DNA from: Methanococcoides alaskense
Lineage (GTDB): Archaea; Halobacteriota; Methanosarcinia; Methanosarcinales; Methanosarcinaceae
Reading direction: 5' to 3'
Assembly: GCF_027594145.1 (NCBI RefSeq)
Contig: NZ_JAQFFK010000003.1
Span: forward strand, 1-64,000
Length of the DNA: 64,000 bases
The translations under genes and the position numbers were made by a program. The notes below the pieces were generated by a model. The model had not been told where the DNA came from. It did no database searches and saw nothing but the letters and a program-made list of their open reading frames with translations. Below, in pieces: positions 57,256-64,000 of the stretch (within the stretch, counting starts at the first letter, position 1; each line of letters opens with the position of its first letter).

Positions 57256-57449
57256 AAACCAGGATCAAAGAACTCCGGGCCAGATATGATCTTACTCAGG
57301 AAGAGCTTGCGAAAAAAGTAGGGGTCAGGAGAGAAACTATTTTGTTCTTGGAAAAGGGAAAGTACAACCCTTCCCTGAAATTAGCTTATACCATTGCAAA
57401 GATTTTTGATTTAGCCATTGAAGATGTGTTTATTTTAGATGATGAATGA
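57252..57449 (+). CDS. XRE-family helix-turn-helix regulator
   Basis: A 65-residue stand-alone Cro/XRE DNA-binding domain ([40 protein letters not shown]) ending [10 protein letters not shown]. Small regulators of this type often repress their own operon together with a membrane-protein partner. It overlaps the upstream DUF2178-like gene by 4 bp. Confidence 0.9.
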   Translation: MKTRIKELRARYDLTQEELAKKVGVRRETILFLEKGKYNPSLKLAYTIAKIFDLAIEDVFILDDE

Positions 57450-57713
57450 GATGTTTTGGAATGAATAAACCAAAACATTTCAAATTTGATCTTGCTCTCT
57501 TTCAAAATTCTCACAGGGCAAATATTAAAAAACAGTTCATGAATTCTGAAAAAATAGAAGTAAGGTAGATTCACAAGATGGTCTGGCTCACTCACGCAAA
57601 ATAGTGATGAGCCATGTGATGAACTGACTATGCTTAAAATGGTACCAGCAGTTTTGAAAGAACTGTTATTCCTTTAAAGCAAAATCTAGTTTCACCATCT
57701 CTCTATCTCTCAT

Positions 57714-59432
57714 TCAAATCCCGAAAGCAGCTCTTGTCAGCACTATCAATCCAACGAACAGGTTGAGCACGACTAGCCCCCCAATTGCCACTGCACCATA
57801 TTTGATATACTTTGTATCAAAATCAAGTATGGATAATGCTTTTTGTACAGTCTCCATGGTGTCATTGGCCTTTGCCAGCGTGGACCTGGATTCTTCAAGA
57901 TTGTCGTTCAGGGTTTCGAGTACCTTGGTGTTCAATGTCTCAAGGTTGCTATTCAGATTATCAAGGACTTTATCGATGCGAGGTTGCTGCTCGGTTCTGA
58001 CATTTTCGAGTACCCCGTTTGCCTCATCCAGTGTTTGAGGTATCAATCCGGGCTTATCAACGATCTCATGAGTAAACCTCATTTTTTTCCTTTCGAGCTT
58101 TAGCAATTGGTGATCGTAGTAGGAAGCCTGAGCGTTCAGAAGATCGTAATTCCTCTGGTAGCCATCGAATTTTGTGGCAAGTGATGCCGAGATCCTGGCA
58201 CCATGGGGCTGCATGTTGGCACCGGTGAACTTTTGCTCTTTATCCATCTGGAATTTCATATTCTCAGATGCAAAAGAGTGAGCACTGTTGGCCTTTCTGC
58301 CAGCGTTGGCTGATCTTTTAGAATCAGTAGGACCAGTAGAACCGGCAGAATTCATATTGGGTGCAGGTGTGTGGTTGTCAGATATGTTCTTATCTTCCAA
58401 AGTCGCACCAGCGATGTTCATATTTCTTCTTCTGGTTTCACCTGTAGCTCCGGAGAATTTATCAGAAGTGCCGGTAACTTCAATATTACCTATATTTCCG
58501 ATATCAGCATCGATCTTTATGTCTTCATCAATTTTGATATCATCATCAATTTTGATATCATCAATAACTTCGATATTATCTAAAATATTGTCATCAAATA
58601 CATGGTCCGAATTCATTTTTCGGTTCATATGGATCATGCTGCCAGTGAACTCAAAATTCTTGGCAGGCATATCGTTCATGACGGTGTGAATCCCGGAAAC
58701 GACCTCTTTTTTGCGCTGGAGAACATTCAAATAGTATCTTCTGTCAAGTTCGAGAGCATTAATATTTTGTATTCTTTCAGGTCCAAGTTCTGCTGTTGAA
58801 ATAGGAACCTTCTCTCTTGTGACGAAGAGTTTCTTAACCTCTTTAAGCAATTCCTCAGTAACTTCGAAGTTGTCATCAACGGATTTGAGAATGTCTTCTA
58901 TCAGAGGTTGTTCAATTGTATTTAAGCGTTCAAGGACCTCTTTTGCGTTATAGATGCCAGTGGTTAGAACTCCAGGTTCCTGATACAATATCTCTGTTAT
59001 CTCAGCATTTACCGCAGCTATCCTTGCGATCAACTGGAACTGTTTGATGACATTTTCCATATCAGAGAACATATCCCAAAAATTAAATGAAAAATTATCC
59101 GGGTCATCTACACCAAGACTTTTTAATTCGTCCTCAACACGCTTTTTTTCGGCTTTAAGATCGTCAAGTCTCTCTTTTTCCTCATCCCAGAGTTCATCTT
59201 CATCTCTGGGGCTCAACCTGCGAATAGTAATGAGCTCTTCAGTTTCTTTCAAGAACGATTTCAGTTCTTCTCCCAACGACTGGATCGTTGTGCCTATTAC
59301 TGCAATGGCAAGTCCTGCCTGCTCAGCAGCGTCCCCTGCATCTTCCGCTGCATTTCCTGCCTGATAAATTGCTTTTCCAACAGTATAAAGTCCGCCTGTG
59401 CAGACACCAGCCACTACATCAAACCATCCCAT
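57714..59432 (-). CDS. Coiled-coil membrane-anchored protein of unknown function
   Basis: A 572-residue mosaic. A glycine/alanine-rich amphipathic N-terminus (about 1-55, YTVGKAIYQAGNAAEDAGDA) precedes long coiled coils (about 55-260 and 420-535). A central low-complexity stretch of short acidic repeats (DDIKIDDDIKIDEDIKIDA) and a Ser/Asn/Gly-rich linker separate them. One C-terminal transmembrane helix (YGAVAIGGLVVLNLFVGLIV) ends the protein. No family recognised. It lies between the DUF2178-like locus and an ABC exporter. Confidence 0.7.
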   Translation of the reverse strand: MGWFDVVAGVCTGGLYTVGKAIYQAGNAAEDAGDAAEQAGLAIAVIGTTIQSLGEELKSFLKETEELITIRRLSPRDEDELWDEEKERLDDLKAEKKRVEDELKSLGVDDPDNFSFNFWDMFSDMENVIKQFQLIARIAAVNAEITEILYQEPGVLTTGIYNAKEVLERLNTIEQPLIEDILKSVDDNFEVTEELLKEVKKLFVTREKVPISTAELGPERIQNINALELDRRYYLNVLQRKKEVVSGIHTVMNDMPAKNFEFTGSMIHMNRKMNSDHVFDDNILDNIEVIDDIKIDDDIKIDEDIKIDADIGNIGNIEVTGTSDKFSGATGETRRRNMNIAGATLEDKNISDNHTPAPNMNSAGSTGPTDSKRSANAGRKANSAHSFASENMKFQMDKEQKFTGANMQPHGARISASLATKFDGYQRNYDLLNAQASYYDHQLLKLERKKMRFTHEIVDKPGLIPQTLDEANGVLENVRTEQQPRIDKVLDNLNSNLETLNTKVLETLNDNLEESRSTLAKANDTMETVQKALSILDFDTKYIKYGAVAIGGLVVLNLFVGLIVLTRAAFGI

Positions 59433-59604
59433 ATTTTTTTGCTCCTGATCTTCATCTTTTGAAATATTAATTCAATAACTAAAATAATACAGTGTCTATA
59501 TTATATTATATTATTTTATTTGTTTCTTACTGTGAGGTTTTTGTTCGAAAAATAAGAAAACCTATATCAGTTCTCACACCAATATTTGTTCAAAGAAAAG
59601 ATCG

Positions 59605-60522
59605 GTGATATACATTCCTCAAGTTATCGTAGGCAAAGATGTCAGAAAAGAATTTGGTGAGTTCACGGCTGTAGATAGCGTTGCTTTTTCTGTTGATGAA
59701 GGGGAGCTGTTCGGCTTTCTGGGACCCAATGGTGCGGGCAAGACGACCACCATGCGTATGATACAGTGTATCTCTCCAATGACATCGGGTACACTGGAGG
59801 TCTTTGGGATGGATGTGAACTCTCACCAGCGGGAAATAAAGTTCAAGATGGGTGTTGTTCCTCAGGAGAATAATCTGGACCCTGACTTTACGGTCTATGA
59901 GAACCTCTTTGTTTTTTCGCGTTATTTCGATATTCCTGAGAATGAAGCTAAAAAAAGAGTTGAAGAACTTCTTGAGTTTGTGCATCTGGAAGAAAAACGC
60001 GATACTATGACCGAATCGCTTTCAGGTGGTATGAAAAGACGTCTTGTGCTTGCAAGGGCACTGATCAACAAACCAAGGTTGCTGATACTCGATGAACCGA
60101 CGGTGGGGCTTGACCCCCAGTCAAGACATCTTATGTGGGACAAGCTCAAAGGTCTCAAAAAGCAGGGCGTTACGATCGTGCTCACAACACATTATCTTGA
60201 AGAGGCCTCTCAATTATGTGACAGGCTTGTCATCATGGACAATGGGAAGATACTCGTTGAAGGCAGCCCCAGAGATCTCATTCAGGAACACATTGGTCCT
60301 GCAATAGTCGAGACCGATAAAGATCCTAATATCATCTCCTGCCTTGAAGCTCATCAGGCAAACTATGAGGTGCTCGGGGAGGAGATCCAGATATATACTG
60401 ATAACCCACAGGAGATAACTGATCATCTCTTGTCGGAATGCAAGTTGAAAAGGGTTACTGCACGCACAGCAACACTTGAAGATGTTTTCCTGAAATTGAC
60501 GGGAAGGAAGCTCAGGGAGTGA
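59605..60522 (+). CDS. ABC transporter ATP-binding protein (ABC-2 exporter type)
   Basis: A 305-residue ATPase with Walker A GPNGAGKTT, Q-loop VVPQENNLDP, signature LSGGMKRRL, Walker B LLILDEPTVGLDP and H-switch TTHYLEEA. A C-terminal domain of about 80 residues resembles NodI/drug-exporter type proteins. The proposed start is GTG 59605, as no ATG lies near the N-terminus. The permease gene begins 4 bp after the stop, so they form a two-gene exporter. Confidence 0.9.
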   Translation: MIYIPQVIVGKDVRKEFGEFTAVDSVAFSVDEGELFGFLGPNGAGKTTTMRMIQCISPMTSGTLEVFGMDVNSHQREIKFKMGVVPQENNLDPDFTVYENLFVFSRYFDIPENEAKKRVEELLEFVHLEEKRDTMTESLSGGMKRRLVLARALINKPRLLILDEPTVGLDPQSRHLMWDKLKGLKKQGVTIVLTTHYLEEASQLCDRLVIMDNGKILVEGSPRDLIQEHIGPAIVETDKDPNIISCLEAHQANYEVLGEEIQIYTDNPQEITDHLLSECKLKRVTARTATLEDVFLKLTGRKLRE

Positions 60523-60526
60523 GAAG

Positions 60527-61318
60527 ATGGACATAGGCATGTATTTCAAACCCCCGGAATTAACATCGGGAGCTTTCAAGGTCTGGCGGCGAAATAAGGA
60601 TGTTTTCATGAAGAATGCCAAATTGAATCTCCTGCCACCATTCATCGAGCCTTTGCTCTACCTTTTTGCCATGGGATTCGGTTTGGGCATGTTCATCGAG
60701 GAAATAGACGGTGTACCCTATGCAAAGTTCATAGCCCCGGCACTGATCTCGGTCTCTGTTATGTATGGTGCTTTTTTCGAGTGCAGCTACGGCTCTTATG
60801 TGAGGATGTACTACCAGAAGACCTTTGATGCCATCATTGCAACCCCTTTGAGCATCGAGGATGTCATAATCGGAGAACTGCTGTGGGGTGCCACACGCAG
60901 TACAATAAGTGCCACATTGATGCTGCCTGTGATTGCATTGTTCGGGCTCATCACTTTTCCCCATTCACTGCTGATAATCCCATTCGCTTTCCTTGCAGGC
61001 CTGCTTTTCGCATGTCTTGGAATGTGTATTGCAGCGGTTACCCCGAATATAATGTCCATCAATTACCCGATAATGCTTTTCATCACACCGATGTTCCTCT
61101 TTAGCGGAACGTTCTTCCCTCTGAACGTACTGCCTGAGATAGTCCAGTACATCGCACTGGCAATATTGCCACTGACACATGTCGTGATGATAATAAGAGC
61201 ACTGACCTTCGGAACACCGGGATTGGAACTGCTTTTCAACCTTGCATGGATAATTGGAGTTTGTGCAATAGGGTTTGTTGTCTCGGTCAATATGATGAAG
61301 AAAAGACTGGTCGTCTGA
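60527..61318 (+). CDS. ABC-2 type permease
   Basis: A 263-residue membrane protein with six hydrophobic helices, NodJ-like, including LISVSVMYGAFFECSYGS, FLAGLLFACLGMCIAAVTP and FLFSGTFFPLNVLPEIVQY. It is the transmembrane partner of the ATPase encoded 4 bp upstream; GGGAGTGAG serves as ribosome site. Lipids, polysaccharides or drugs are possible substrates; none is indicated. Confidence 0.88.
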   Translation: MDIGMYFKPPELTSGAFKVWRRNKDVFMKNAKLNLLPPFIEPLLYLFAMGFGLGMFIEEIDGVPYAKFIAPALISVSVMYGAFFECSYGSYVRMYYQKTFDAIIATPLSIEDVIIGELLWGATRSTISATLMLPVIALFGLITFPHSLLIIPFAFLAGLLFACLGMCIAAVTPNIMSINYPIMLFITPMFLFSGTFFPLNVLPEIVQYIALAILPLTHVVMIIRALTFGTPGLELLFNLAWIIGVCAIGFVVSVNMMKKRLVV

Positions 61319-61327
61319 GCTTAACAC

Positions 61328-61501
61328 TCACTTTTTGCCTGACAGGTCCTTGACTTCCATACACCTACGACTATTCTCACATCCGAGACTGCGTCTGTAA
61401 TCAGACCTTATCTCTTTTTTTGCAGTCTTGACCATCAGCTCATCAAGTTCCTCTTCGGTCAGTTCGCATGTTTCCTTGTCAGTTTCTTTTTTGTTGGTCA
61501 T
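61328..61501 (-). CDS. 57-residue charged protein
   Basis: A short intact frame from ATG 61501 to TGA 61328-61330, rich in Lys/Glu (TNKKETDKETCELTEEELDE, then a basic KKEIRSDYRR segment). It has three cysteines (TCEL, GCENSRRC). No ribosome site stands out. Codon use is like the surrounding genes. It converges on the permease gene with 9 bp between stops. Family not recognised. Confidence 0.55.
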   Translation of the reverse strand: MTNKKETDKETCELTEEELDELMVKTAKKEIRSDYRRSLGCENSRRCMEVKDLSGKK

Positions 61502-61707
61502 TGGTGTGTTCCGTTCTTTGATGCTTGAAAATGATAATGATCTTTTTATTTTAATTTTATTGGAAGGGATGTTAAAGTGGACAAAATGAAGAAATGTAAA
61601 ATATTAGGTGAATTATGACAAACGGAATCAAAAAAAAGGCTGTATAGGCGTTATTTTAAGTTTGACATTTCTACTATGTTTAACAAAATTAGAAGGAATG
61701 TGAATTA

Positions 61708-61860
61708 TTAGACTTTTCTGCGAAAATAAAACATTACTACTATAGCTACTCCAGCTCCAATTACCGCTGAACCATAAAGAGGAATACCTACCAATGCAAG
61801 CAAACTAAAAGCAATGAAATAAATTAAAACTAACTCTACACTTGTTACTTCGCGTTTCAT
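61708..61860 (-). CDS. Small two-helix membrane protein
   Basis: About 50 residues (MKREVTSVELVLIYFIAFSL and on) with two predicted membrane helices and a basic end (YFRRKV). A frame from 61893 adds 11 residues; ATG 61860 is preferred, as only there does the product begin with a charged helix start. A TATA-like stretch lies just before it. It sits at the left edge of the AT-rich island. Function unknown. Confidence 0.5.
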   Translation of the reverse strand: MKREVTSVELVLIYFIAFSLLALVGIPLYGSAVIGAGVAIVVMFYFRRKV

Positions 61861-61914
61861 GTTATCATCTGTAAAACTCTTTATACAAAACATTTATGTG
61901 TAATTTGTCAAAAT

Positions 61915-62640
61915 ATGTACATTTGTAATTCTTCTATATCTGACATCTAAACAAGGAATGTAAAAATTAATACTTTCAGGATATTTACTTTATCTATTTA
62001 TACTTTTAAAGATTATTTGAAAACATGGATTTCATATACATAATAATGTATGCGATTTTAGTATTCCCCTTTTTTTGTATCGTTAAAATATCAATGAATT
62101 ATAAAACGGTAAAAACTGCAAATAGTTACATAGGGAATGAAAAATACGAATGTATAATAATATCAGATCATAGTTTAATTGACAAATTGATGATTTATTA
62201 TTCTGGTGTCGGATGGCTAATTAAAGCCTTAAATAATTTTAATATAAATTACAAGATTTTGACCGAAATAACACCAGAAGAGGTCAAATCAATTTTATAT
62301 GATCAAAATTGTTATGGAATCTATCTTTTAGGGCACGGTAAGAGAGCTGGATTATCTATATCAGGAAATATAATGGACTATTCTCAATTCAGAAATGCTC
62401 CAAAAAAAGATTTTGTTGTACAATTACATTGTAACCATTCTAATGGAGAATCGCTTGCTGATCTAATCGCCATAGATAAAAACAAATCAAATGTATCCAA
62501 TGGGACAAGATCTGCTATACGTAATAATGGATATTTTTTCAAATATTGGGTACAAAGCAAATTGTACAAATTTAACTTTTAATGTACAATTGTAAATCTC
62601 TAATATTTGACACTTTTTGAAGGAATGTGAAAATTAAGAC
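61915..62640. repeat. Degenerate 60-bp repeat flanking the caspase-like gene
   Basis: 61915-61974 (TGTACATTTGTAATTC..., ...GGAATGTAAAAATTAATACTT) aligns over about 60 bp with 62583-62640 (TGTACAATTGTAAATC..., ...GGAATGTGAAAATTAAGACTT). A partial copy of the second half occurs near 61692-61713 (GGAATGTGAATTATTAGACTT), and of the first half near 63866-63878 (GTACAATTGTAAA). The copies flank genes in the AT-rich island and could be regulatory or recombination-derived. Confidence 0.5.
62025..62582 (+). CDS. Membrane-anchored caspase-like (CHAT/C14-like) protein
   Basis: A 185-residue protein with one N-terminal membrane helix (FIYIIMYAILVFPFFCIV) and a cytosolic domain of about 140 residues. The stretch CYGIYLLGHGKRAGL followed about 30 residues later by VVQLHCNHSNGESLADLI has the His and Cys of a caspase/CHAT-like dyad, with a strand before each. 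The rest does not match a family I can name, so the assignment rests on this pattern. AT-rich codon use sets it apart from the core genes. A DUF4062 gene follows at 238 bp. Confidence 0.5.
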   Translation: MDFIYIIMYAILVFPFFCIVKISMNYKTVKTANSYIGNEKYECIIISDHSLIDKLMIYYSGVGWLIKALNNFNINYKILTEITPEEVKSILYDQNCYGIYLLGHGKRAGLSISGNIMDYSQFRNAPKKDFVVQLHCNHSNGESLADLIAIDKNKSNVSNGTRSAIRNNGYFFKYWVQSKLYKFNF

Positions 62641-62820
62641 TTGTATAGATTTGTGGATGTAAATTTTATACCTTATATAGCAAGTAGGGGATGTAGTAAC
62701 ATGAAAAAAGTGTACTTTTTATAATTAATGTAGCTTAAGAAAAACATATAACTAATAAATGTTACTTACCATATAGATTTAATAGTTTAGCATTTTTTTA
62801 AACTATCTTCAGGTGTTTAT

Positions 62821-63774
62821 GTGACAAAGCCAAGAATATTTGTAAGTTCTACATATTATGATTTAAAACACATTAGAAGTAACCTTGAAACTTTCATTGA
62901 CAATATGGGGTATGACTCCATATTATTTGAGAAGGGAGATATTCCATATAAATCCACAGCCCCACTCGATATATCATGCTATGATGAAATTGACAGTTGC
63001 CATATGTTTATTTTAATTATAGGTGGACGGTATGGAAGCCCATCATCTGAACTTCGAGAAAAAAAAGACGAAGATGAGATTTGCACAGAATATAATTCAG
63101 TCACCATTGAGGAATATCGAGTCGCTCGAGAGACCGATATACCCATATTTATTTTTGTTGAAAAAAACGTATATTCAGAATACCGCACTTACAAGGAAAA
63201 TAGAGATGCAGAATTTGAAATCAAATATGCTTATGTAGACAATATAAATGTTTTCAAATTACTTGATGAAATTAATCAGCAAGACCGAAATAATGTAATG
63301 CGTGACTTTGATAAATTTGAAGATATATCAAATTGGTTAAGGGATCAATGGGCAGGGTTATTTGCAGACTATCTTATGAATCAAAGGAATGAAAAAATTG
63401 TAAAAGGCATGTCTACAAAGATAGAAGAATTGTCTCAACTAACAGCAACTTTGAGAGAATATACTGAATCCATCATGAGAAAAGTTCAACCGGATGACTA
63501 TGAAGAAATTATAAACAATGAAAAAGAAAAGAATATTTTACTTCAAAAACGCCTTTTTAAGTCAGAACATGTCATCAAGTATATTATGAGAGAGGATAAA
63601 ACTTTAAAAGTAGATACTCTCTATTCTGTGTTCAAAAAAGTAAAATCATATGAAGATTTTATTGAAAATATTGGTATTAATGATAAAATAAAAGATGAGT
63701 TACTAAATAATATGAGTGTAAAGATTGATTATGAGCAATTACGTTTACGTATAGGATTACGAGAAGATATGTAA
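62821..63774 (+). CDS. DUF4062 domain protein
   Basis: A 317-residue protein. The N-terminal DUF4062 fold (RIFVSSTYYDLKHIRSNLE, DISCYDEIDSCHMFILIIGG, then RYGS, VTIEEYRVARE) belongs to a TIR-like/nucleotide-binding class often at the N-terminus of NLR-like or other immune proteins. The C-terminal part (about 180-317) is a charged helical region (VRKVQPDDYEEIINNEKEK). GTG 62821 follows AGGTG. Its position next to the caspase-like gene in an AT-rich island suggests a defence-like role, unproven. Confidence 0.75.
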   Translation: MTKPRIFVSSTYYDLKHIRSNLETFIDNMGYDSILFEKGDIPYKSTAPLDISCYDEIDSCHMFILIIGGRYGSPSSELREKKDEDEICTEYNSVTIEEYRVARETDIPIFIFVEKNVYSEYRTYKENRDAEFEIKYAYVDNINVFKLLDEINQQDRNNVMRDFDKFEDISNWLRDQWAGLFADYLMNQRNEKIVKGMSTKIEELSQLTATLREYTESIMRKVQPDDYEEIINNEKEKNILLQKRLFKSEHVIKYIMREDKTLKVDTLYSVFKKVKSYEDFIENIGINDKIKDELLNNMSVKIDYEQLRLRIGLREDM

Positions 63775-63984
63775 TTTTCAGATAATGCTACCAATCTTCT
63801 TTCTATTTTTTTTAGTGTTTCACTCCTTAAATTTACATTTCATTCAATAATGTTTAACATTTAACGTACAATTGTAAAATTTAACAGCATTAAAACCCCT
63901 TTCAGAATCCTCATCATTCTAACTCTTTAGATAACTTTAAAAATAATAATCATCCATATTTATTCACGCATAGGGAGTGAAATA
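63775..63984. other. AT-rich intergene before the last partial gene
   Basis: No ORF is recognised here. It contains a copy of the GTACAATTGTAAA half-repeat near 63866-63878, and the promoter region (TATA-like aaaaataat) of the gene starting at 63985. Confidence 0.4.
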
Positions 63985-64000
63985 ATGAAAGTATTGGCAA
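63985..64000 (+). CDS. Start of a gene cut by the right edge (MKVLA...)
   Basis: ATG 63985 follows GGGAGTGA at good spacing and begins MKVLA before the window ends. Nothing more can be said about the product. Confidence 0.55.

Overview
The window is from an archaeal chromosome, most likely a methylotrophic methanogen of the Methanosarcinaceae and possibly Methanococcoides-like (genus by inference only). The evidence is an archaeal 16S/23S rRNA pair with a bulge-helix-bulge processing stem, the methanogenesis enzyme Ftr, the methanofuran enzyme MfnA, archaeosine and wyosine tRNA-modification enzymes, DnaG-type archaeal primase, Orc1/Cdc6, PolD small subunit DP1, aRF1, CTP-dependent riboflavin kinase and a tRNA gene without encoded CCA.

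Layout: 1-3429 rRNA operon on the minus strand (23S cut by the left edge); 4285-9125 LeuA/CimA-family synthase (frameshifted in this read), TatD hydrolase, MBL hydrolase, YgiQ-type radical SAM protein; 9185-13166 a signalling kinase and a GlcD/GlcF-like oxidase pair; 13256-17713 ArcS, GNAT, UPF0058, DnaG; 18742-21758 flavoprotein, RtcA, KptA; 21990-28650 a three-OB RPA, five consecutive CBS-domain genes and an RNA ligase; 28708-34800 SelB-like GTPase, DUF3795 protein, KaiC-type ATPase, core-MetE methyltransferase, CobW GTPase and small proteins; 34860-37828 ArgRS and aRF1; 38011-38344 a tnpB-less IS605-like remnant; 38341-43045 Taw1, DP1, signal peptidase, Orc1/Cdc6; 43046-44089 a replication origin with four ORB-like boxes; 44090-49656 MfnA, S2P protease, TraB protein, transglutaminase, Ftr; 49657-53633 decayed ORFs, lipoprotein, membrane protein, potassium channel; 53832-55379 ribK-ribB and tRNA-Pro; 55780-57449 a duplicated DUF2178-like membrane protein/HTH locus; 57714-61501 a coiled-coil protein, an ABC exporter and a 57-residue protein; 61600-64000 an AT-rich island with a caspase-like protein and a DUF4062 protein.

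The most striking signal is in-frame amber (TAG) codons that cut clearly continuous proteins: inside the phosphoesterase domain of DP1 (39908-39910), before the C-terminal zinc ribbon of a DUF3795 protein (29887-29889), and before the last 29 residues of a membrane protein (51234-51236), where a decayed paralogue in the same window carries CAG at the equivalent position. TAG is otherwise almost absent as a terminal stop among roughly 55 frames. This fits readthrough as pyrrolysine, which is known in methylamine-using Methanosarcinaceae, in proteins outside the methylamine methyltransferases and including an essential replicase subunit. The Pyl machinery is not in this window, so the amino-acid identity is inferred.

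Functional themes: replication and origin (DP1, Orc1/Cdc6, oriC, RPA, DnaG); RNA modification and end repair (ArcS, Taw1, RtcA, KptA, RNA ligase); translation (rRNA, ArgRS, aRF1, SelB-like GTPase, tRNA-Pro); C1 metabolism and cofactors (Ftr, MfnA, RibK/RibB, core MetE/CobW); and a possible defence island at the right edge.
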